Assembly: GCA_036675265.1 (NCBI GenBank)
Contig: JAKFFJ010000070.1
Coordinates: forward strand, 1-42,106
DNA: 42,106 bases
From: CAMPJU01 sp036675265
Lineage (GTDB): Bacteria; Pseudomonadota; Gammaproteobacteria; Xanthomonadales; Xanthomonadaceae
Direction of reading: 5' to 3'
Made by a program: the position numbers and the translations under genes. Below, piece by piece: positions 16,103 through 22,898 of the stretch. Under the pieces are notes generated by a model. The model did no database searches and had not been told where the DNA came from. It saw only the letters and a program-made list of their open reading frames with translations. The stretch's first letter is position 1; every line of letters begins with the position of its first letter.

Positions 16103-18619
16103 ATGGCCAAGAACCTCCTCATCGTCGAGTCGCCCGCCAAGGCCAAGACGATCAACAAGTACCTCGGCAAGGACTTCCACGTCCTGGCGTCCTACGGCCA
16201 TGTCCGCGACCTGGTCCCGAAGGAGGGCGCGGTCGACCCGGACAACGGGTTCGCCATGCGCTACGACCTGATCGAGAAGAACGAGAAGCACGTCGCCGCG
16301 ATCGCGAAGGCGGCCAAGGCGGCCGAGGCCATCTTCCTGGCGACCGACCCGGACCGCGAGGGCGAGGCCATCAGCTGGCACATCGTGGAGATCCTGCGCG
16401 AGCGCGGGCTGCTCGAAGGCAAGCCGCTGCACCGCGTCGTGTTCACCGAGATCACCCCCCGCGCCATCCGCGAGGCGATGGCCCACCCCCGCGACATCTC
16501 CGCCAACCTGGTCGATGCCCAGCAGGCGCGTCGCGCGCTGGACTACCTGGTCGGCTTCAACCTGTCGCCGGTGCTGTGGCGCAAGGTGCAGCGCGGCCTG
16601 TCCGCCGGCCGCGTGCAGTCGCCGGCGCTGCGCATGATCGTCGAGCGCGAGGAGGAGATCGAGGCCTTCGTCGCCCGCGAGTACTGGAGCATCGAGGCCG
16701 AGTGCGCGCATGCCGCGCAACCGTTTACCGCCAAGCTCGCCAAGCTGGACGGCAGGAAGTTCGAGCAGTTCACCGTCACCGACGGCGATTCGGCCGAGGC
16801 CGCGCGCGCGCGCATCGCCAAGGCCGCCAATGGTGCGCTGCACGTCACCGACGTCACCAGCAAGGAGCGCAAGCGCCGGCCGTCGCCGCCGTTCACCACC
16901 TCCACGCTGCAGCAGGAGGCCGCGCGCAAGCTGGGCTTCACCACGCGCCGCACCATGCAGGTCGCACAGAAGCTGTACGAGGGCGTGGCGATCGGCGAGG
17001 AAGGCACCGTCGGCCTGATCAGCTACATGCGTACCGACTCGGTGAGCCTGTCGGGCGAGGCGCTGGGTGAATTGCGCGACGTCATCGCGCGCGACTTCGG
17101 CACGAAGGCGCTGCCCGACAAGCCGAACTTCTACCAGACCAAGTCGAAGAACGCGCAGGAAGCCCACGAGGCCGTGCGCCCGACCTCCGCGCTGCGCACG
17201 CCGCAGCAGGTCGGCCGCTACCTGACCGACGACGAACGGCGCCTGTACGAACTCGTCTGGAAGCGCGCCGTCGCCTCGCAGATGGTGCCGGCCACCCTCA
17301 ACACCGTCAGCGTGGACCTCGCCGCCGGCAGCGAGCATTCGTTCCGCGCCAGCGGCACCACCGTCATCGATCCCGGCTTCCTGGCGGTGTACGAGGAAGG
17401 CAAGGACACCAAGCCGGCCGATGCCGAGGACGAGGGCCGCAAGCTGCCGCTGATGAAGCCGGGCGAGCGCGTGCCGCTCGAGCGCATCCACGCCGACCAG
17501 CACTTCACCCAGCCCCCGCCGCGCTTCACCGAAGCCGCGCTGGTCAAGGCCCTGGAGGAATACGGCATCGGCCGGCCGTCGACCTACGCCTCCATCATCC
17601 AGACGCTGCTGTTCCGCAAGTACGCGGAAATGGAAAGCCGCAGCTTCCGCCCGAGCGACGTGGGCCGCGCGGTCTCCAACTTCCTCAGCACGCACTTCAC
17701 CCAGTACGTGGATTACGACTTCACCGCCAAGCTCGAGGACGAACTCGACGCCGTCTCGCGCGGCGAGGAGGAGTGGGTCCCGCTGATGGAGAAGTTCTGG
17801 GCGCCGTTCAAGGCGCTCGTGGTCGACAAGACCGAGAGCGTCGACCGCAGCGAGGCCACCGGCGCGCGCGAGCTGGGCACCGACCCGAAGAGTGGCAAGC
17901 CGGTCAGCGTGCGCCTGGGCCGCTATGGCCCGTATGCGCAGATCGGCACCGCCGACGACGAGGACAAGCCGACGTTCGCGTCGCTGCGTCCCGGCCAGAG
18001 CATGCACACCATCACGCTCGCCGACGCGATCGACCTGTTCCGCCTGCCGCGCAAGCTGGGCGAATCCAATGGCGAAGAGGTCAGCGTCGGCATCGGCCGC
18101 TTCGGCCCGTTCGCCAAGCGCGGCCCCGTGTACGCCTCGCTGAAGAAGGAGGACGACCCCTACACCATCGACCTGGAGCGCGCGGTGTTCCTGATCGAGG
18201 AAAAGGAAGAGATCGCGCGCAACCGCATCATCAAGTCCTTCGACGGCAGCGACATCCAGGTGCTCAATGGGCGCTACGGCCCGTACATCAGCGACGGCAA
18301 GCTCAACGGCCGCATCCCGAAGGACCGCGAGCCGGCGTCGCTGACGCTGGAGGAAGTGCAGAAGCTGATGGAGGAGACCGGCAAGCCGATGCGCGGCCGG
18401 TTCGGCAAGAAGGCCGCGAAGAAGGTCGTGGCGAAGAAGGCACCCGCCAAGAAGTCTACGAAATCGGCCACGAAGAAGACGACGAAGAAGACGACGAAGA
18501 AGGCTGCGAAGAAGTCTGCCAGGAAGGTCGCGAAGAAGCCTGCGACGAGGAAGGCCGCCAGGAAAACCGTCGTCAAGAAAGGCGCTGCGGCCCAGTCGAG
18601 CGACGATGCGCCCTTCTGA
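16103..18619 (+). CDS. topA: DNA topoisomerase I (type IA)
   Basis: Relaxes negative supercoils by a tyrosine-linked single-strand break. The 838-residue protein opens with a TOPRIM domain (MAKNLLIVESPAKAKTINKYLG; LATDPDREGEAISWH), with the catalytic Tyr308 in GLISYMRTDS. Toward the C-terminus are three Topo_C-type repeats (about 590, 660 and 718; GRYGPYAQIG, GRFGPFAKRG, GRYGPYISDG). It ends in a lysine/alanine tail from about residue 767 (KKAAKK, KKTTKKTTKK-type runs) resembling histone H1 C-termini. It has no CxxC zinc ribbons, unlike E. coli TopA. The frame is open 12 codons upstream, but homology starts at the ATG at 16103. Confidence 0.97.
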   Translation: MAKNLLIVESPAKAKTINKYLGKDFHVLASYGHVRDLVPKEGAVDPDNGFAMRYDLIEKNEKHVAAIAKAAKAAEAIFLATDPDREGEAISWHIVEILRERGLLEGKPLHRVVFTEITPRAIREAMAHPRDISANLVDAQQARRALDYLVGFNLSPVLWRKVQRGLSAGRVQSPALRMIVEREEEIEAFVAREYWSIEAECAHAAQPFTAKLAKLDGRKFEQFTVTDGDSAEAARARIAKAANGALHVTDVTSKERKRRPSPPFTTSTLQQEAARKLGFTTRRTMQVAQKLYEGVAIGEEGTVGLISYMRTDSVSLSGEALGELRDVIARDFGTKALPDKPNFYQTKSKNAQEAHEAVRPTSALRTPQQVGRYLTDDERRLYELVWKRAVASQMVPATLNTVSVDLAAGSEHSFRASGTTVIDPGFLAVYEEGKDTKPADAEDEGRKLPLMKPGERVPLERIHADQHFTQPPPRFTEAALVKALEEYGIGRPSTYASIIQTLLFRKYAEMESRSFRPSDVGRAVSNFLSTHFTQYVDYDFTAKLEDELDAVSRGEEEWVPLMEKFWAPFKALVVDKTESVDRSEATGARELGTDPKSGKPVSVRLGRYGPYAQIGTADDEDKPTFASLRPGQSMHTITLADAIDLFRLPRKLGESNGEEVSVGIGRFGPFAKRGPVYASLKKEDDPYTIDLERAVFLIEEKEEIARNRIIKSFDGSDIQVLNGRYGPYISDGKLNGRIPKDREPASLTLEEVQKLMEETGKPMRGRFGKKAAKKVVAKKAPAKKSTKSATKKTTKKTTKKAAKKSARKVAKKPATRKAARKTVVKKGAAAQSSDDAPF

Positions 18620-18644
18620 CGCATCCTTCCAGTAGCCGGCTCCC

Positions 18645-18668
18645 TGTGGGAGCCGCCATGGCGGCGAA
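18645..18668 (+). repeat. Single REP-like arm (GTGG type) after topA
   Basis: A 24-bp copy beginning TGTGGGAGCCGCCATGGCGG, identical to the right arm of the 2367-2431 pair read on the other strand. Its first part pairs with GGCTCCC at 18638-18644 (3-nt loop) to form a small hairpin in the topA-downstream gap, which may act as a transcription barrier. It ends 21 bp before the next ATG, leaving room for the AGGGAGGT ribosome-binding site. Confidence 0.8.
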
Positions 18669-18689
18669 TATCTCCAAGGGAGGTCACCA

Positions 18690-19082
18690 ATGAAGCCTTA
18701 TCTCGCACTCCCGGCCCTCGTAGCCCTCGCTCTCCCCATCGACGCCCTGGCCTGCAGCTGCGCACCCCCGCATGAGGTTCCCGAAGCGGTCGACAACGCC
18801 ACCCGCGTCTTCGTCGGCAGCGTGATCGAAGTGGAGGACGTCGACGCGTTCCACCAGCGCGTGACCTTCCGGGTCAAAGAACACTTCAAGGGATCCCCGG
18901 TCGAAATGGTCGAACTGGTCACCGCAAAGAGCAGCGTCATGTGCGGTTACCCCTTTCTGGAAGACGCCAGCTACGTCGTCTATGCCCACGGCAAGGACGG
19001 GGACCTCGGCACGGGTTCGTGCTCCCGCACCACGCTCGCGATGCAGGGCAGCGACCTCGAGAAGCTGCGTGCCGGCAAGTGA
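18690..19082 (+). CDS. Small exported TIMP/NTR-like protein
   Basis: A 130-residue secreted protein. The signal peptide (residues 1-21, ending PIDALA) is followed directly by Cys-Ser-Cys-Ala-Pro-Pro, so mature protein would begin with Cys22. Cys24, Cys85 (SSVMCGYPF) and Cys111 (GSCSR) make four cysteines in all, enough for two disulfides. The strand-rich body (RVFVGSVIEVEDV..VTFRVKEHFKG..MVELVTAKSS..YVVYAHGKDG) resembles the OB-like NTR fold of tissue inhibitors of metalloproteinases. The site ALA-C is a poor lipobox, so signal peptidase I is more likely. The ribosome-binding site is AGGGAGGT. It sits between topA and tsaC with no obvious functional link. Inhibitor activity is unproven. Confidence 0.75.
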   Translation: MKPYLALPALVALALPIDALACSCAPPHEVPEAVDNATRVFVGSVIEVEDVDAFHQRVTFRVKEHFKGSPVEMVELVTAKSSVMCGYPFLEDASYVVYAHGKDGDLGTGSCSRTTLAMQGSDLEKLRAGK

Positions 19083-19098
19083 CGCGCGGCATCCGGCG

Positions 19099-19659
19099 AT
19101 GCACGACCTCGACATCCCCGCCGCCGTCGCCGCACTGCACCGTGGCGGCGTCATCGCCTACCCCACCGAAGCCGTCTGGGGCCTGGGCTGCGACCCGATG
19201 AACGAAGCGGCCGTCGCGCGACTGCTCAACATCAAGCAGCGCGACGTCGCCAAGGGCCTGATCCTCATCGCCGCGCACGTCGACCAGTTCGACGACCTGC
19301 TCGACTGGGCGGCATTGCCGCCGGACCGCGCCGAGGACGTCTACGACACCTGGCCCGGTCCGCATACCTGGATCGTGCCCGCGCGCGGCCGCATGCCGAA
19401 GTGGATCACGGGCGAGCATGCAGGCGTCGCCGTGCGGGTCAGCGCGCATCCCGTGGTCGTCGCGCTCTGCGATGCCTTCGGAGGCCCGATCACCAGCACC
19501 AGCGCCAACCCGGCTGGCGCGCCGCCCGCCTATGCCCGCGACCGCCTGGACAGTGGACTCATCGCCGACCTGGACGGTGTCCTCGCCGGCGAGACCGGCG
19601 GCGGCAGCGCGCCTTCGACGATCCGTGACGCACGTACCGGACAGGTGCTGCGCGCCTGA
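19099..19659 (+). CDS. tsaC: L-threonylcarbamoyladenylate synthase TsaC (YrdC/Sua5 family)
   Basis: Makes threonylcarbamoyl-AMP from threonine, bicarbonate and ATP, the first step of the tRNA t6A37 modification. The 186-residue short form has GGVIAYPTEAVWGLGCDPMNEAAVARLLNIKQRDVAKGLILIA near the N-terminus (substrate-binding KQR), WPGPHTWIVPA, VAVRVSAHPVV and GGPITSTSANPAGAPPA. The start is the ATG at 19099 (MHDLDIPAAVAALHRGG), 16 nt after the preceding stop; the open frame upstream is spurious. Position downstream of dprA-smg-topA matches the conserved gammaproteobacterial locus. Confidence 0.95.
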   Translation: MHDLDIPAAVAALHRGGVIAYPTEAVWGLGCDPMNEAAVARLLNIKQRDVAKGLILIAAHVDQFDDLLDWAALPPDRAEDVYDTWPGPHTWIVPARGRMPKWITGEHAGVAVRVSAHPVVVALCDAFGGPITSTSANPAGAPPAYARDRLDSGLIADLDGVLAGETGGGSAPSTIRDARTGQVLRA

Positions 19660-19671
19660 GCCCCCGCGCGG

Positions 19672-19677
19672 TAGGCT
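19672..19677 (+). promoter_or_regulatory. -10-like element for the first DUF4124 gene, near-leaderless spacing
   Basis: TAGGCT ends 7 nt before the ATG at 19685, in the 25-nt gap after tsaC. There is no Shine-Dalgarno sequence. Confidence 0.35.
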
Positions 19678-19684
19678 CCGCGCA

Positions 19685-20317
19685 ATGAAGGACCGCATTG
19701 CCACCCTCGTGCTCGTCGCCCTTGCCTGCGCTTCCCCATCGGCGCCGGCCCAGCAGCACGTCACCATCTACCGCTGCACCGACGCCTCCGGCGCGCTGCT
19801 GATCCAGAACGACCAGCCGTGTCCGGCAGGCCACCGCCAGGAAACGCAGGTGATCGACGTGCCGCCGCCCATGCCGGCGCACGTCCCGCGCGAGGTGCGC
19901 ATGCCGGAGGTCGTCGCCGCCGAGGCGGCCGCGGCACAGGCGGTCGTCCTCGCCGCGCTGCCCGCACCCGTGCCGGTCGAAGAACGCACGGCACCGCCGG
20001 CCTTGTTCGAGTGCACTACCTGGGAGAACACGAAGTTCCTCACGGAAGACGAAACGCCTGCCGAACGTTGCGCGCCGATGCGCGTCGTGGGCCTCGACGG
20101 GCGCGCGCGGCCCCGCCTGGGCGCCGCGTGCCAGACCATCCGCGACCAGTGCGCCGCCGTGCCGGAGGCGCAGCTGTGCGCCGCCTGGCGGCGGCGCGTC
20201 GACGAGGCCGAGTTCCGCTGGAAGTTCGCCCGCGTCCCAGCCGGCAGCCCGCAGCACGTCGAATACGAACAACTCGCGGCCACGTTCGCCAACAGCACCT
20301 GCGCGGACGGCCGCTAG
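19685..20317 (+). CDS. Exported DUF4124-domain protein
   Basis: A 210-residue secreted protein of unknown function. It has a signal peptide (IATLVLVALACASPSAPAQ, cleavage near residue 23), then a DUF4124-type module VTIYRCTDASGALLIQNDQPCPAGHRQETQVIDV (two cysteines), an Ala/Pro/Val-rich linker with PPPMPAHVPREVRMPE, and a cysteine-bearing C-terminal part (ALFECTTWENTKFLTED...CAPMRVVGLDG...CQTIRDQCAAVPEAQLCAAWRRRVDEAEFRWKFARVP). A paralogue with the same plan lies at 21247-21909. Its TAG stop shares bases with the convergent methyltransferase stop (CTAG). The function is unknown. Confidence 0.8.
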   Translation: MKDRIATLVLVALACASPSAPAQQHVTIYRCTDASGALLIQNDQPCPAGHRQETQVIDVPPPMPAHVPREVRMPEVVAAEAAAAQAVVLAALPAPVPVEERTAPPALFECTTWENTKFLTEDETPAERCAPMRVVGLDGRARPRLGAACQTIRDQCAAVPEAQLCAAWRRRVDEAEFRWKFARVPAGSPQHVEYEQLAATFANSTCADGR

Positions 20318-21120
20318 GCGCGCACCGCAAGGGTCAACAGGTATTCCCGGCCCCAGCGCACCTTGCCGTCGATCGGCGTGACGTAGCCGCGGTACAACCC
20401 GACCAGCGCGTCTCGGAAGGCGGTCGCCCGGTCGGGTGGCAGCGCATGCCATGCACGGTGCGTGGGGCCGTACTTGCCGATGAACAGGTCCGCGAGCGCT
20501 TCCGGCGTGTCCGTGCATTCGGGATGGTCGGCCTGCTCGAACCGGTACGCGCCGAACGTGTCGCCGAACAGCTGTCGGACGCTCGCCTCGTCGCCCCAGG
20601 CGAACGGGCTCGGCACGCCCGGCGGTGCCGGTACATGCGCATTGGTGACGTCGAACAGCCGGCCGATGCCGCCGTCCCGCGTCCATGCCTGGATCGCGAT
20701 GCGCCCGCCCGGCCGGGTGACCCGCGCGACCTCGTCGGCCACCCGTTGCTGGTCCGGTGCGAACATCAGCCCGCACGAGGACACGACCACGTCGAACGAT
20801 GCGTCCGGGAACGGCAGCCGTTCCGCGTCGCCTTCCTGCCAGGCGATGCCGGGGTACCCGCTCGCCAGCGCCCGCGCCGCCGCCACCTCGAGCAGCTCCG
20901 GCGTGAGATCCAGCCCGGTCACCCGGGCGCCGCGTGCGGCGGCCGCGAGCGCGGTGTTGCCGGTCCCGCACGCGACGTCGAGCACCCGCTCCCCCGCGTG
21001 GATGGCCGCGCCGCGTACCACGTGGTCGGCCACCGGCAGCAGGCCGCGCGCGATCGCGTCGTAGTCGCCGGACGCCCAGACCGCCCGGTGCTTGCGCTTG
21101 AGATCGGTGAAGTCGTCCAT
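20314..21120 (-). CDS. Class I SAM-dependent methyltransferase
   Basis: A 268-residue cytoplasmic methyltransferase. It has the SAM-binding motif VLDVACGTGNTALAAAARGARVTGLDLTPELLEVA (about residues 46-80), EGDAERLPFPDASFDVVVSSCGLMFAP (motifs II/III) and ARVTRPGGRIAIQAWTRDG. This is the UbiE-like small-molecule fold, but the C-terminal half (TPEALADLFIGKYGPTHRAWHALPP) gives no substrate. The start is supported by GGAGG 5 nt before the ATG. It is convergent with the first DUF4124 gene (overlapping stops) and divergent from the second. Confidence 0.8.
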   Translation of the reverse strand: MDDFTDLKRKHRAVWASGDYDAIARGLLPVADHVVRGAAIHAGERVLDVACGTGNTALAAAARGARVTGLDLTPELLEVAAARALASGYPGIAWQEGDAERLPFPDASFDVVVSSCGLMFAPDQQRVADEVARVTRPGGRIAIQAWTRDGGIGRLFDVTNAHVPAPPGVPSPFAWGDEASVRQLFGDTFGAYRFEQADHPECTDTPEALADLFIGKYGPTHRAWHALPPDRATAFRDALVGLYRGYVTPIDGKVRWGREYLLTLAVRA

Positions 21121-21246
21121 GCCGTCCTCCCTCGGTTGTCCCGCCCGAAGCCTAGGCCGACTGCCGGACCGGAGGGGCGCCGCCCGTCGATTGTCCCGGC
21201 CTGCGCCGATGGCGCGAATTCAGCCCGCCAGGGGCACACTGCGTCG

Positions 21247-21909
21247 ATGCGCGCGTTCCTGCTTGCCCCGGCGTTGCTGTTGCTTGCCGCTCCCGCGGCG
21301 GGCGGGGACTTGACCGTCTACCGCTGCACCGATGGCGATGGCCACGTCTCGCTGCGCGACACGCCATGCCCGGCAGGCCTGCGCGAGCAGCCCATCGAAA
21401 TGCTGCGGCCGGTCGATCCGCCGCCTTCGTCCAAAACCGACCGCCCGCGCGCGCCCTCCACCCCGCCGGCACCCGCGACCAGGACACGCGTCGTGTTCGT
21501 GGAGGCGCCCCGCCCGCTCTACCAATGCACCACGCCCGACGGCGACCGCTATACCAGCGACGACGCCGACGGCAATCCGCGGTGGGTCCCGTTGTGGACC
21601 CTGGGGTATCCGGCCTACTGGCCGCGCAATCCGCTGGGCGACCGGGTCGGCGCGCCGCGCCCCCAACCGCCCAGTGACGGGCCGGGCGCCCCGGACCTTC
21701 CTCCCGTCGTGGGCCTTGCCTACACCCCGGGCGCGTGGGTGCGCGACACCTGCGTGCGCCTGCCGGAAAGCCTGGCGTGCGAGCGCCTGCTCGAACACAA
21801 GCGCGAACTCCGCGAGGCATGGTTCGACGCCATGCCGACGCGACGCGCGGAGGTGGCCAAGGAGGAACGCCTGCTCGCCGAGCGCCTCGCCCGCACCTGT
21901 GGACGCTGA
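21247..21909 (+). CDS. Exported DUF4124-domain protein, paralogue of the 19685 gene
   Basis: A 220-residue secreted protein. The signal peptide (RAFLLAPALLLLAAPAAG) is followed by DLTVYRCTDGDGHVSLRDTPCPAGLREQPIEML, nearly the same DUF4124 module as the neighbour (VTIYRCTDASG...PCPAGHRQE). A proline-rich linker, a second YQCTTPDGDRYTSDD segment, and a C-terminal Cys/Arg/Glu-rich helix ending RLARTCGR come next. CACACT lies 6 nt before the ATG, a weak -10-like match at leaderless spacing. Function unknown. The shared plan suggests an old duplication, later split by or formed around the methyltransferase gene. Confidence 0.78.
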   Translation: MRAFLLAPALLLLAAPAAGGDLTVYRCTDGDGHVSLRDTPCPAGLREQPIEMLRPVDPPPSSKTDRPRAPSTPPAPATRTRVVFVEAPRPLYQCTTPDGDRYTSDDADGNPRWVPLWTLGYPAYWPRNPLGDRVGAPRPQPPSDGPGAPDLPPVVGLAYTPGAWVRDTCVRLPESLACERLLEHKRELREAWFDAMPTRRAEVAKEERLLAERLARTCGR

Positions 21910-21918
21910 CGTGCGGGA

Positions 21919-22695
21919 TCAGAAGCCGTAGCGCAAGAATCCGCCATCCACGGCGACGCACTCCCCGGTGATGTACGCCGCCGCCGGCAGGCACAGGAAC
22001 GCCACGGCGGCCGCCACCTCCTCCGGTTCCCCCACCCGTCCCATCGGCGTCCGCAGCAATACGTCGTCCAGGTAATCCGGATCCGACAGCTTCGCACTCG
22101 TCCGCCGCGTGCGGATGTACCAGGGCGCGACGGCATTCACGCGCACGCCGTCCTCGGCCCATTCGACGGCCAGGTTCTTCGTCAGCTGGTGCAACGCCGC
22201 CTTGCTCATCCCGTAGGGCGAACCGGTGCGGACCGCGGTCAACCCGGACACGCTCCCGACATTGACGATGCTCGACGCCGGATGCTGCGTCAGCAGTGGA
22301 TGCGCATACCGCGCCAGTTCGAACGCGGAGAACAGGTTGACCTCGAAGATCTGGCGCCACTCATCATCGGCGTAGTCGACGGTCGGCTTGCCCTGGTTGG
22401 TGCCGGCGTTGTTGACCAGGATATGCAGGCCTTCGCCGTGGTCTTCCACCCAGTCGAGGATCTCGCGGCGCTGTTCGCCGTCTGCGACGTCGGCCGGCAG
22501 GGCGGCGACGGTCCGGTCGGGGAATTCCTCTTCGAGTTCGGCGCGAGTCGTTTCCAGCGCGTTGGGTTCGCGCGCGACCAGGAACACGTCGGCCCCGAAG
22601 CCCAGCAGTTCGCGTGCGATCGCGCGGCCGATGCCGGCGCTCGCGCCGGTGACCAGGGCGACCTGTCCGTCCAGGCGCCAGCGGTGCGGGTCCAT
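21919..22695 (-). CDS. Short-chain dehydrogenase/reductase (SDR family, tropinone-reductase-like)
   Basis: A 258-residue NAD(P)-dependent oxidoreductase. Seen: the cofactor motif VTGASAGIGRAIARELL (TGxxxGIG, residues 15-22), VNNAGTNQGKPTVDY, catalytic Ser in VNVGSVSGLTAV, the YxxxK pair in YGMSKAALHQLTKNLAVEWAEDGVRVNAVAPWYI, and the C-terminal GECVAVDGGF. The 11-residue upstream extension of the frame is not needed: AAGGAG lies 7 nt before the ATG at 22695. The substrate is unknown. It is divergent from a small lipoprotein gene; a shared TAGCATA core between them may hold both -10 elements. Confidence 0.88.
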   Translation of the reverse strand: MDPHRWRLDGQVALVTGASAGIGRAIARELLGFGADVFLVAREPNALETTRAELEEEFPDRTVAALPADVADGEQRREILDWVEDHGEGLHILVNNAGTNQGKPTVDYADDEWRQIFEVNLFSAFELARYAHPLLTQHPASSIVNVGSVSGLTAVRTGSPYGMSKAALHQLTKNLAVEWAEDGVRVNAVAPWYIRTRRTSAKLSDPDYLDDVLLRTPMGRVGEPEEVAAAVAFLCLPAAAYITGECVAVDGGFLRYGF

Positions 22696-22760
22696 TCGCG
22701 GCTCCTTCCCCGGGGTCGGGCGTAGCATAGCGCCGGAGCCACGGGCATCAGGAGGCCGTC

Positions 22761-22898
22761 ATGCACAGCGTCGCGCGAATCCTCGCATTGGCCAGCGTCT
22801 TGCTGGCCTGCCTCGCCTGCAGCAAGCCGGAGCCGCCCGACAAGGCGCAGCCTCCGGAGCCACAGGCCTCAGAACCCGCAGAAGCAGTGGGCGACTGA
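22761..22898 (+). CDS. Small predicted lipoprotein, 45 residues
   Basis: A 45-codon gene too short for usual length cut-offs. AGGAGG lies at 22750-22755, 5 nt before the ATG. The product has a basic start (MHSVAR), a hydrophobic core (ILALASVLLACLA) and two candidate lipidation cysteines, C17 (LLAC) and C20 (CLAC), followed by a charged, proline/glutamate-rich tail (SKPEPPDKAQPPEPQASEPA). This is the layout of tiny outer-membrane or periplasmic lipoproteins. Its last 30 nt overlap, tail to tail, the 3' end of sppA. The ideal ribosome-binding site and lipoprotein layout make it likely real; no family is recognised. Confidence 0.68.
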   Translation: MHSVARILALASVLLACLACSKPEPPDKAQPPEPQASEPAEAVGD

